Origin: Nipponacmea schrenckii
Lineage: Eukaryota; Mollusca; Gastropoda; Lottiidae
DNA length: 64,000 bases
Assembly: GCA_030562195.1 (NCBI GenBank)
Contig: CM060203.1
Coordinates: forward strand, 8,508,208-8,572,207
Direction: 5' to 3'
In this document: positions 19,393 through 29,990 of the stretch, one piece after another
Numbering within the stretch: the stretch's first letter is position 1
Layout of the letters: each line of letters opens with the position of its first letter
Position numbers and translations under genes: made by a program
The notes under the pieces: model-generated
The model's database searches: none
What the model was told of the DNA's origin: nothing
Seen by the model: the letters and a program-made list of their open reading frames with translations, nothing else

Positions 19393-22300
19393 GTAAAAAG
19401 TCATTTATTTTGAAAAATGTTTTCAGTATATTTCGACAAAAGTATTAATTCCAAATTTTGGCAACTGTTTTTATTGATTTTCTTTTCGTTATTAGTAAAA
19501 AATATTTGTTGTTGTCAGACCACAGTTAAACTCTACATGAGAGGTCGGTGTCGTATAGAATTTAAAATTTAACTAGAGTATTTCTGAAAAAAAATGAAAT
19601 ATTGATCAATATTAGCATCATCTAATTAATGAAATGCCACACTCTTGCATTACATCGAGAATTGCCATCTTAGATGAAATCCAGCCTACAGGTAGACTAG
19701 GCCAAAACTGTTAGTTAAAATACTTGATAGAAATAGGAAGATGCTGACCTCTGTAGTATACCAATTTTATTTGGCAGCAGGGGCGTAGCTACTGAACTCG
19801 TCGGTAAAACGCGGAATCGGTCGGTAAAAAGGGGGGTCATGGATGGAACCGTCGGTAAAACGCGGAATCGATCGATTAAACCGATTAATTAACCTAAAAA
19901 GTCAAAACATTGAGTTGGTTATGATCGGTCGATAAAAGACGGCAAGGTGGGGCCGTGGGTAAAACCAATTAACCTAAAAAGTAAAAACCTTGTGTTGGTT
20001 ATGATTTTATCAGTAAACTGTCAACATTAAAAGTATTTTTTTTTACTGAAACTACCGGAATCGGTCGGTATAAGTTGGTTATGACTGGAGTCTTCGGTAA
20101 AACCGATTGGTTAACCGATACCCTTTTTATTGGTAAGCTGTTCGTTATTTGAATTTGTCGGTAAAGCGCGGAATTGGCAGATAGAAGAAGGTCATAGATG
20201 GAGCCGTCAGTAAAACCGATTTGTTAACCGAAAGAGTGAAAACCTTGTGTCTCTTAAGATGTTATCGGTAAACCGTTCGTCTACATTAAAGTGATTTTTA
20301 CTAAACTTGTCGATAAAACGCGGAATCGGTCGATAATAGACGGTCATGGATGGGAAATAGAGCCTTCAGTAAAACCGATTGGCTGACCGAAAGTGTGGAA
20401 ACCTTGTGTCAGTTATGATGTTATCGGAAAACTGTCTACATAAAAAGTGATTTTTACTGAACTTGTCGGTAAACCGCAGAATAGGTCGAAAAAGGCTATA
20501 TAAAACATATGGTTGTCTGACGAAAATTGATAATTTTGACCGGTGGAAACGACTTCCAAAATTGTGTCAGATGTATTTTCCGGGTTTCCTAGTTTGTTAA
20601 ATTTTCAGGGGGAGAACAGCTGAAACCCCCCCTCCCCCCATGTCGGTAAAACGCAGAATAGGTCGAAAAAGGACATAGAAAACATATGGTTTTCCGATGA
20701 AAATTGATAATTTGGACCAGTGGAAAAGACTTCCAAAATCGCGTCAGATGTATTCTCCGGGTTTCCAAGTATGTAAAATTTTCCGAGGAAGGACCCCCGA
20801 ACCCCCCACCACTGCAAGGGCCGAATACGAAGGCCTTTGGCCTGCAGGGCTTGCCTTGGAAAAATCACCTTTCAGTCCCCCATCTCAGGCATATTCTAGA
20901 TACACCCCTGATTGATATGGTTTTCTAAGGTTTAGGATTTGCTTTAACGATGGATTTCGTTCGTGTATAATGTAGATACTTAAAAGTGCGAGTAAGTTAT
21001 TTTTGCCCCGGGAAGAACACGTGTTCGTCGGTAAAACTTTGATGTTACACGTGTTCATCGGTAAAACTTAGACGTTACACCCCCCCAGTCAAAATGGTCA
21101 CGCTACGCTCCTGTTTGGCAGTAAAGCCTTATGGGACTGCAATTAAGATCTTAGGAAACTGGATTGCTTCAAAATTAACTGCATGTACATATTTGATTTC
21201 ATAAAAGTCAAACTAACTGTGTTTGGTGTTAATGGAAGTTCCATTAGCTGGTACAGAATTATATACCGGTATATCACATTTTTCAGGAAAAAGTATGTCA
21301 GGAAATAAGAGAATTTCATCACAAAATAAAAAACCTCGATTACCACACAGAGAAAAAACTGTAAAAGAGACTCCAGAACACAACAATCTTGATGCAAATC
21401 AAAGGTTATCCAAACCTAGGACTCTAGAAACAGATAGTGCTAAAACGCAATTGAAAACAGACGACAAATCCAACCAAAAGTCAATTTGTCCGAATGATGC
21501 AAGTGAACAAGCAGATATCAAGTCAGCAGAAATTCAAAATCATGAAAGTCGAGAGCTGGATGATGAAGAAGCTAAAAGGTAGGTTAATACAGATTTATAT
21601 TTAGCGTTGGGTAGATTAGATTGTTTTCAGTCCTCAATTTATTGTCTGTAGTACAGACGTATTTTTTATTGTAATTCTACAAAAGAAATTTAAACCTAAT
21701 TCAACATTCAACACTTATTATAAATAAAAGTTCTACTTTAATGAGGGGACATTTTGACTAAAATAGAATATGATTAACATTTATTGTCAAAGGAATATCT
21801 TGTATCCTATGTTGTACTAATTGAAACTTAGAACTTACTGTCATGAAATATGAATGTACAAACTTATTTTTTCAGTGTTGAGTTAACCAACATGGAAAAA
21901 TTTCAGAAACAACAGAAAATGATAGAAGAAGCTAATAAACAAAAAAAAGCACTTCTTTCTAAAACATTGAATGAAAGGTGGGTTTTTACAGCATAATATT
22001 ATTGTTTAAGTTGAAAATAATTTGATACAGACAGATAAGATGTAAATTTCACAAGATAAGCGGTACTTTATTATCATGGCAATTCAATGGTATATTACAA
22101 GCTTGATGTATTTTAGGAGGTTAAGAGCCAAAGCAGAATCAGCCAAGTTAACAAAGATTCAGAAAGAATTGAATCATCTGGATAGTTTATTGACAGCAGA
22201 CGTTAGTGTGATACGAGATAAGATAGAGTTGGCCAGTATTGAGTTTTTGGATGCACAGTAAGTTGCGTTTTCTCCCCTATCACTTAAAAAGAAGAAAAAT

Positions 22301-23019
22301 TAGTAGAAACTCTGTTGGATGTTTCATATACGTTTTGTCTTGCCTTCAATAACCTAAATTCATAGGGTTGCGAACTGAATGCTGATTCTGCAGAAAAAAA
22401 TGATGTTCCACTTTCGATTTCAATTAGACTCATGAAAATATGTCACATGATATGTAGGCGCTACTGTGATACCAGTTTCTGCTTCCCTTCCAGGAAGAGA
22501 TATGACAAAGCTGAAAAAGAAGTTATTACAGCTAAAATGAATTTATATGAAAAAGGTGAATCTAAGGAACGCCTAACGGAACATTTATATACAATAATTC
22601 ATCAGAATGAGGTCCGAAAAGCTAAGAAATTAGCAGAATTGATGGAAATATTAGAAATGGAAACCTCAGCTGAAGAAATGGAACTACAAGCTCCCTCTAT
22701 TCCAACTTTAACAAACTTTAACTCTGTACATACTATAAACAGTCCTACCAGAAAACTTTCTGAATTTGACTCAAAATCTGAAAACCAACCAACCGATCAC
22801 ATTTCTAATTCAGAGCCAAAGACAAATTCTGAACCAATTACAAATCCTGAAACGCCTGAACAAAGCTCTTTAACCATACAAACAGAATCTCAAAATAAAA
22901 CTGTGCAGGTATATTCAGAAAACATGGGAGATAATATTACTCCCTCTGTTGAACCTACAGATAATAATAACATCAAATTGCATCAGACCACAAAAGCTTT
23001 AAAACCAGAGTCTGCTTAA
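19326..23019 (+). CDS. GORAB: GORAB, golgin RAB6-interacting coiled-coil protein (five exons)
   Basis: Joined exons 19326-19392, 21287-21578, 21876-21977, 22117-22257 and 22494-23019 give 1128 nt, 375 residues plus TAA, with every junction GT-AG and phases consistent. The N-terminus MAGWAGFTDDDLRKMRQ matches the conserved GORAB start, GWAGF followed by acidic residues and LRR/LRK. Residues about 142-255 are the conserved coiled-coil core (KKALLSKTLNER, QKELNHLDSLL, LTEHLYTIIHQNE, RKAKKLAELM). The tail is low-complexity and variable. In vertebrates GORAB sits at the trans-Golgi, binds RAB6/ARF5 and SCYL1 and supports COPI recycling; in Drosophila it also acts in centriole duplication. ATG context is AAGATGG. 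Intron 1 contains a hAT element. Confidence 0.9.
19778..21113. mobile_element. Non-autonomous hAT element in GORAB intron 1
   Basis: Ends CAGGGGCGTAGC and GCTACGCTCCTG are inverted repeats, bounded by the perfect 8-bp direct repeat TTTGGCAG at 19770-19777 and 21114-21121. The 8-bp duplication and CAG-type ends define hAT. The 1336-bp interior has no transposase. It is built of 155-180-bp tandem units starting near GTCGGTAAAACGCGGAATCG (about 19799, 20157, 20311, 20466, 20644). Overlapping open frames at 20.6-20.9 kb are by-products. CAGGGGTGTATC on the minus strand near 20910 may mark a second, nested element end. Confidence 0.9.
21287..21578 (+). CDS. GORAB: GORAB exon 2
   Basis: Acceptor ACATTTTTCAG, donor AAAAG|GTAGGT, 292 nt. 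Encodes residues 23-119, a Lys/Glu/Ser/Asn-rich linker of low conservation. Confidence 0.85.
21876..21977 (+). CDS. GORAB: GORAB exon 3
   Basis: Acceptor ATTTTTTCAG, donor GAAAG|GTGGGT, 102 nt. Encodes the start of the coiled-coil core, ending KKALLSKTLNER. Confidence 0.85.
22117..22257 (+). CDS. GORAB: GORAB exon 4
   Basis: Acceptor TGTATTTTAG, donor GCACA|GTAAGT, 141 nt. Encodes the core with QKELNHLDSLLTADVSVIRD. Confidence 0.85.
22494..23019 (+). CDS. GORAB: GORAB exon 5 and stop
   Basis: Acceptor CCCTTCCAG, 526 nt to TAA at 23017-23019. Holds the most conserved stretch (residues about 201-255, LTEHLYTIIHQNE) and a Ser/Thr/Asn-rich C-terminus. Confidence 0.9.
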
Positions 23020-23202
23020 GAAGGAATATTCATAATAATATCGTACAATTTTATGGTCTTTGAAGGAAACTTCTTTGAAAGGAGTGACAAATAGACTGCA
23101 TCTGAAACTATCAGGTCATTCTTATATCATAGATACAACATGATTCTGATAACTAGATCAGACGAGTTCTGGTTTGTTCCTAGTTGTTCAATAATATATA
23201 TG

Positions 23203-23353
23203 TATTACCTATAAATGTTATAATAACCATAATGTAATACCCACCATAAATGTAATAATTGTCAATCATAAATGTAATAACCAGCCCCACCATAAATGTA
23301 ATAACATTTAACCATAGATGTAATAACAATAACCCACCATAAATGCAATACCT
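23203..23353 (-). repeat. Minisatellite CCATAAATGTAATAA in the GORAB 3' UTR
   Basis: About eight imperfect copies of CATAAATGTAATAA with variable spacers. The same motif in opposite orientation forms the array at 27084-27362. It lies between the GORAB stop codon and the candidate poly(A) signal. Confidence 0.8.
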
Positions 23354-23376
23354 TATCAAGTCATTAGGACTTAAGT

Positions 23377-23382
23377 AATAAA
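23377..23382 (+). terminator. GORAB: Candidate GORAB poly(A) signal
   Basis: AATAAA 358 bases after the stop codon, the first canonical signal seen outside the array. Confidence 0.5.
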
Positions 23383-23610
23383 GTCAGCATTGATTTAACT
23401 GCTTTGCTATGGAACATGGAATTTTCCTGACACCATTTGGCGAGTGCTTCTTACACAATGGCTTCTTACACTTTTGACTTCAAACAAGATTTGTCATTTT
23501 AAAGACATTATTATTAAAAGCATCAATGTAAGCGGTGTAACTTATGAGCTCTTTCAATTCACTGTTCTGTACAATCAACAAAGTTTGTACATGAAATGAT
23601 AGTTCTTTTT

Positions 23611-25793
23611 ATACGCCCACATGAAATGGGGGGCGTATATTGTCGTCACCCACATCCGTCCGTCCGTCCGTCCGTCCGTCCGTCCGTCCGTCCGTCGGTC
23701 CGTCCGTCCGTCCGTCCACAATTGCTCGTAAACACTCTACACGGTGTAATTCTTGACGGATTTAGATGAAACTTAATATGAGTGTTTATGATCACGCAAG
23801 GATGAACCCTATTGAAAATCAGCGAAATCGGAAAAAAATTAGTATGAGTTCGTGCCCTTGTTCTTGAATGGCTCGTAAACACTCTACAACGTGCAATTCT
23901 TGACCGATTTTGATGAAACTTGGTGTGAGAGTATGTTATAACTCAAGGATAAACCCTATCGAAAATCAGCGAAATCGAAAAACATTTAGTATGAGTTATT
24001 GCCCTTCTTCTTGAAAACGCGTTCAATTTTAGCTTGTAAACATTCTTGAGAGAACAATTTTTAATGGATTTTAATGAAACTTGGCCTGAGTATTTGTTAT
24101 CACCCAAGGATGAAGCCTATTGAAAACCAGTCAAATCGAAAAAAAATTAATATCAGTTATTGCCCTTGTTTTTGAAAACGCGTTCAATTTTTAGCTTGTA
24201 AACACTCTACAAAGCACAGTTATTGACCGATTTTGACGAAACTTGCTGAAATTGTTTAATATCACCCAAGAATGAACCCTTTTGAAAATAGCACATATCG
24301 AAATATATTTAATAGGAATTATTGCGTTTGTTCTATAAAATGTGTTGGATTTTTGCCTTGTAAACACTCTACAAGTCACAATTCTTGAGCGATTTTGACA
24401 TAACTTGGCATGAGTATTTGTAATCACCTAAGGATGAACCCTATTGAAATTCAGTTAAATCGAAAAATATTTAGTATCAGTTATTGCCCTTGTGTTTGAA
24501 AACGCGTTCAATTTTAGCTTGTAAGCACTCTAGAAAGAACAATTCTTAATGGATTTTGATATAACTTGGCTTGAGTATTTGTTTTTACCCAAGGATGAAC
24601 CTTATTGAAAATCAAATAAATCGAAATATATTTAGTGTCAGTTATTACCCTTGTGTTTGAAAACAGGTTTAACTTTTTAATAAATACTCTAGAAGGTACA
24701 ATTCATGACCAATGTTGACAAAACTCACTGAAATTGTTGGATATCGCAAGGGATGAGCCTAATTGAAAATTAAAATTATCAAAATATATCTAATATGAAT
24801 TATTGCCCTTGTTCTTTTAAACGCGTTCGATTTTTGTCTCGTAAACACTCTACATGGCACAATTCTTGATGGATTTCGATGAAACTTGGTGTGAGAGTGT
24901 GTTATAACTCAAGGATGAACCCTATTGAAAAGCGAAATCGAAAAATTTTTTAGTATGAGTTACTGCCCCTGTTCTTGAAAACGCATTCAATTTTAGCTTG
25001 TAAACACTCTAGAAAGAACTATTCTTAATGGATTTTGATTAACTTTGGCTTGAGTATTTGTTTTTACCCAAGGATGAACTCTATTATAAATCAAATAAAT
25101 AGAAATATATTTAGTGTCAGTTATAGCCCTTGTTCTTGAAAACGCGTTCAATTTTAGCTTGTAAACACTCTAGAAAGAACAATTTTTAATGGATTTTGAT
25201 GTAACTTGGCTGGAGTATTTGTTGTCTCCCAAGGATGAACTCTATTGAAAATCGAAAAATATTTAGTACAAGTTATTGCCCTTGTTTTTGAAAACGCGTT
25301 CAATTTAACTCGTAAACACTCTAGAAAGAACAATTTTGAATGGATTTTGATGAAGCTTGGCTTTAGTATTTGTTTTCTCACAAGGATAAACCCTATTGAA
25401 AATCAGATAAATCGAAAAATATTTAGTGTCAGTTATTGGGCCTGTTTTCAAAATCGCTTTCAACTTTTGGCTTGTGAACACTCTAAACATTCATTTTTGA
25501 CAAAACTCGCTGAAATTGTTTAATATCAACCAAGAATGAGCCTTATTAAGAATTAAAAATATCAAAATATTATTAAGGGTGAACCCTATTGCAAATCATA
25601 AAAATACCGAAAAATATTTAATGAGTTGAGTTAGGTACAATTCTTGACAGTTTTTAATGAAACCCTAGAAAAAAATATATGGTGGAAGGTAGAATATTTC
25701 ATTCCACTTTTGTAACCTTACTGAAAAGTTTTTATTTGAAATAAATGCTGCCAGTGGGCGTATATTACCTTGCCTGGCAAGCTATCTTTTAAG
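23611..25793 (+). mobile_element. Pearl-like tandem-repeat element, 12 core units
   Basis: Starts with a hairpin (ATACGCCC...GGGCGTAT), then TTGTCGTCACCCACAT, a CCGT microsatellite and about 12 core units of about 160 bp, each beginning near GTAAACACTCT and containing CAAGGATGAACCCTATTGAA and TTATTGCCCTTGTT. Ends GGGCGTATATTACCTTGCC and TGGCAAGCTATCTTTTAAG. Microsatellite plus about 160-bp cores plus short terminal hairpins is the layout of molluscan pearl elements, thought to be non-autonomous Helitron relatives. No transposase. Confidence 0.8.
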
Positions 25794-25820
25794 ATAGAAT
25801 TGGAAAGTAGTTGATTTTTA

Positions 25821-27008
25821 TACGCCCACATGAAATGGGGGGCGTATATTGTCGTCACCCACATCCGTCACCAACATCCGTCCGTCTGTCTGTCCGTCGG
25901 TCCGTCCGTCCACAATTGCTCGTAAACACTCTACAAGGTGTAATTCATGACGGATTAAGATGAAACTTGATATGAGTGTTTATGATCATGCAAGGATGAA
26001 CCCTATTGAAAATCAGCGAAACCGGAAAAATTTAGTATGAGTTCTTGCCCTTGTTCTTGAATGGCTCGTAAACACTCTACAATGTGCAATTCTTGACCGA
26101 TTTTGATGAAACTTGGTGTGAGAGTATGTTATAACTCAAGGATAAACCCTATTGAAAATCAGCGAAATCAAAAAACATTTAGTATGAGTTATTGCCCTTG
26201 TTCTTGAAAACGCGTTCAATTTTAGCTTGTAAACACTCTTGAGAGAACAATTTTTAATGGATTTTAATGAAACTTGGCCTGAGTATTTTTTATCACCCAA
26301 GAATGAAGCCTATTGAAAACCAGTCAAGTTGAAAAAAAAATTAATATCAGTTATTGCCCTTGTTTTTGAAAACGAGTTCAATTTTAGCTTGTAAACAATC
26401 TAGAAAAAACAATTCTTAATGGATTTTGATGAAACTTAGTTTGAGTATTTGTTTTCACCCAAGGATGAACCCTATTGAAAATCAGATAAATCAAAAAATA
26501 TTTAGTACAAGTTATTGCCTTTGTTCAATTTTAGTTTGAAAACACTCTAGAAAGAACAATTTTGAATGGATTTTGATGAAAATTGGCTTTAGTATTTGTT
26601 TTCTCCCAAGGATGAACCCTATTGAAAATCAGATAAACTGAAAAATATTTAGTGTCAGTTATTGCCCTTGTTTTTGAAAACGCTTTAAACTTTGCGCTTG
26701 TAAACACACGTTCAAACTCGCTCAAATTTTTTGATATCACCGAAGGAAGATCCCTATTAAAAATATCAAAATATTATTAAGGGTGATCCCTATTGCAAAT
26801 CATAAAAATACCGAAAAATATTTAATGAGTTGTTATTAGGAACTATTCCTGACATTTTAAAATGAAAATAGAGACCCTAGAAAAAAAAGTATATGGCAGA
26901 ATGTTGAATATTTTAGTCCACCAATTGTTACCTTACTGAAATTTTTTTTATTCAAAATCAATGCTGTCAGTGGGCGTATATTACCTTGCCTGGCAAGCTA
27001 TCTTTTAA
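25821..27008 (+). mobile_element. Pearl-like tandem-repeat element, six core units
   Basis: Same start, microsatellite, core units and end as 23611-25793, but with six units. Only about 27 bp separate the two copies. Nearly identical first and last units indicate a recent relationship, probably tandem insertion or unequal exchange. Confidence 0.8.
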
Positions 27009-27083
27009 GTGTTATTGAGTGGTATATCACATGACAAACTTTCGACTATCAATGTGTCTTAATTACTCTATTTTTAACTACTG

Positions 27084-27362
27084 TTTATTACATTGATGTT
27101 AATGGCGTATTACATTTATGGTTGATGATTATTATATTTATGGTTGATGATTTTTACATTTATGGTGTAGTCTGTTATTACATTTATGGTGTAGTCGGTT
27201 ATTACATTTATGGTGGAGCCAGTTATTACATTTATGGTGGAGCCAGTTATTACATTTATGGTGGGTTATGGTTATTACATTTATAGTGATTATATCATTT
27301 ATGGTTGATTTTTGTTACATTTATGGTGGTTATTACCATGTTGTTATTACGTTTATGGGTAG
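27084..27362 (+). repeat. Minisatellite TTATTACATTTATGG, inverted counterpart of 23203-23353
   Basis: About 12-14 copies of ACATTTATGGT with GTAGTCGGTTATT-type spacers, in the opposite orientation to the GORAB 3' UTR array. The two arrays bracket both pearl-like elements. Confidence 0.85.
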
Positions 27363-27549
27363 TAGAGCATTATATGCGTATTTTTTCTGATTGAGAAAAT
27401 GTATTAAATTCTACATAGCTATGAAATAATAATTTTTTACGGCTGCAGTAATGTTGGTATTAAAGGGGAATGTAAAATATATTTTTGGATAATTTTTGTT
27501 GCCATATTTTATAGATATATAAGTAATCCGTCCAATTGCTTTCTGTAAA

Positions 27550-27714
27550 TATGGAAGCCGATAGCGGCCATTTGTTAACCGCGACTTAAGTCGCCGGATT
27601 TCAAGGTCGCCAACTCGACAAGTCGCCAAGTCACCATTTCGAATTTTCGGCGACTTTATAATCCGTCGACTTTGAGACATTGAAAGACGAGGATGGCCGC
27701 TATCGGCTTCCATA
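27550..27714. mobile_element. 165-bp foldback MITE sharing ends with the 14.4-kb foldback element
   Basis: A perfect 22-bp terminal inverted repeat: TATGGAAGCCG, ATAGCGGCCAT at the left and its complement at the right. Flanked by the direct repeat GTAAA (27545-27549 and 27715-27719). The interior is rich in AAGTCGCC/TCGCCA words rather than TTCTCGCG. The terminal TATGGAAGCCG and the following GGCCAT match the right end of the 2-kb element. Confidence 0.85.
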
Positions 27715-27719
27715 GTAAA

Positions 27720-29816
27720 TAGTGGGTTAATTTTTAGATAAATGGTTTTTAGTGAGGTGAATTGAATACAAGCGGTAATATTTAAGGGTTTATCACAGGT
27801 ACTTAACTTGCTTTTGTTAATTTTTGATTTTCTTCTCTTATCAACGAAATATTGTTTTCTTATAGCTTTTGTTTTTAAAGTTATATTGACTTGGATTAGT
27901 TCATTTTAGTTCTAAGAGTATGATGATGTATGATGTGTTAGTAGGATATGAATTATACTGGAATTTTGCCATAGTTATTATTTCACATTCACCAATTTAT
28001 ACCCTGTTCTCATCATTCAATTCACAATATGCAATATTTTTACTTACATGTCTTCACAATGTGTTCCTCTAAATAAATGTTTTTTTTCTATTTTCCTTTT
28101 TTTATCCAAGAAAATCGGGCATAGTGGATTCATGACCAAAAAATCGATCTATCAACAGATAATTTAAATTGGACGGAATTGTCTTTATTTTATTTATCAG
28201 TAGTATATCCATCTAGATATAAGATATTTATATATAATATATATAAAGTCAGTCTGAACATAGAACAGAATAGGGAATACGGGTTTAAGATCGGAAATCT
28301 AAATTAAATGAAGACCATATATAGGCCTACTCTCATTTCTTTTTTTTTACCGATGTTGATGAGTCAGGATTGTATACAAGACGAACAAGATTCTAGAAAA
28401 TGGACGTTGTTTATTGCATTTTCACATAAAATCATTGGGAAAAATATTATGAACATCATAAAATTGTTTATAATTTAGGACAGAATTTCTGAAGGACACT
28501 TTTTGGCTTTTCACACAAACAGCATTTTATATATAAAAATAAAGGCTACATAACACGTAAAATACAGAAAAATATAAACAAATAAAATAATATGTACATC
28601 TTTATAAATATTTATACAGATTTATACAAAAGATATGTTCATACATTGGAAAGTGACGTCATGACATGGCAACTGGGTTTTGTAAAAATACTTTTTAATA
28701 ATTTGTTTTGCTGATAATATGGCTTTTATATTCGAAAATAGGCAAGCTCAGTAAATAGCGATTGATCATCTCAAACCATAAAAAAAGGACGACAACTCAC
28801 TAAATACTTCTTACATTCTAAAATGAGGACTACCCAAGGAAAGTATAGTTGAAAACAAAACCCAAATGACCATCTCTAACTAAGGACGTTTATTGGAATA
28901 ATATTAGTATGATTTATGACCGACCTCCCCCGATGTAGTTATCTCATGGCAGAATGTCGATCATTTCAGTTTCGGAAATTCAGTAGAAATAGAAAATGAT
29001 TATGAGACTGGACGGAGAAATTACAATGAAAAGAATAAACAATGAAGATATGTGTCATATTGGAACATGGATAGTAAGGAAATACCATTGGGCTGAACGC
29101 GGCTGTTTGGATGTCTAAAGTTTTGTGACAACAGTTTTGTGAATTATGACACAAGGCTCTTGGATACATCAATGACCTTTGATAAGCATCAGAAATTAGT
29201 AGGCTATAATATAGTCCCCGCTACAGCTTACATAAATTTGGTCAACACATACTAATGTCACCAGATGGACCTTAAAATTTTTTCTATTTCAAAGACTTAT
29301 TAAATTTGCGAGGAAATACTTCTCCTTTAGGTTCCCGAAGGCTCATCCACAAAACAGCTGTTTCCCGTTCGTTGTAAAATCTGGCGAGCTTACAGACGAG
29401 AGTCCAGCTGTCTGTCGATTGCGCTACGAAATGCCTTTTCAAGTCAATTATCAACCAGATTGGGACATTTTTCTGAAGTTGTTTGCAATCTTAACTTCGC
29501 TGTTGGAGAGCAATAAAACACCCTGATAAAGCTGTAAAATTGGCGGAAAAAATATTATTCGTCTGTTCTCACGTCAATCTCCGAATCTCCATAGTCTCGG
29601 TTACTAAATCTCACAAACACAATCATAAATAAATACTTCTATCACTGGATTTTCGAGGCTTCAAATACAAGTCTTGGAATACATTATAATTAAGATAAAC
29701 ATTTTTAAATCTTTATAACCGATATAAGAAATGAAATATGGTGTCTCATAATAAACACTTGATCGACAGCATTTAGAATTAGGCCTATGTGACATTTGAG
29801 TCTGTTGTGTTTTCTT
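27720..29816. other. AT-rich non-coding stretch
   Basis: No supported exon. On the minus strand this could hold the 3' UTR of the short frame at 29817-29990; an AATAAA is present on that strand near 28410. Confidence 0.35.
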
Positions 29817-29990
29817 TTAGAAAAAGTGATTTGAGAGAATCAAATATTCTATGGGCGCTAGTAGACTATGAGGCTGGCAAAGCACAAGATCATCTGCAAG
29901 ATCACCAACGGTTTTTTGCGGTACACTTTGGTGGTAGTAGTTCCTTTGGTGGATTCCATGTTCTTGAATATTATTTCTATCTTCGGCCAT
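29817..29990 (-). CDS. Possible small protein, 57 residues, terminal exon
   Basis: Starts AAAATGG (good Kozak context), reads MAEDRNNIQEHGIHQRNYYH and ends LILSNHFF. An acceptor (TATTTTACAG) lies just upstream at 30017-30018, so the ATG would sit near the start of a second exon. Not recognised. It could be a chance frame. Confidence 0.25.
   Translation of the reverse strand: MAEDRNNIQEHGIHQRNYYHQSVPQKTVGDLADDLVLCQPHSLLAPIEYLILSNHFF

Noticed and set aside
20605..20928. Overlapping 72-87-codon frames near 20.7 kb
   Set aside because: They lie inside the hAT element, on both strands, with no transposase similarity.
23646..23882. Minus-strand frame with GRTDGRTDG repeats
   Set aside because: Translation of the CCGT microsatellite in a pearl-like element.
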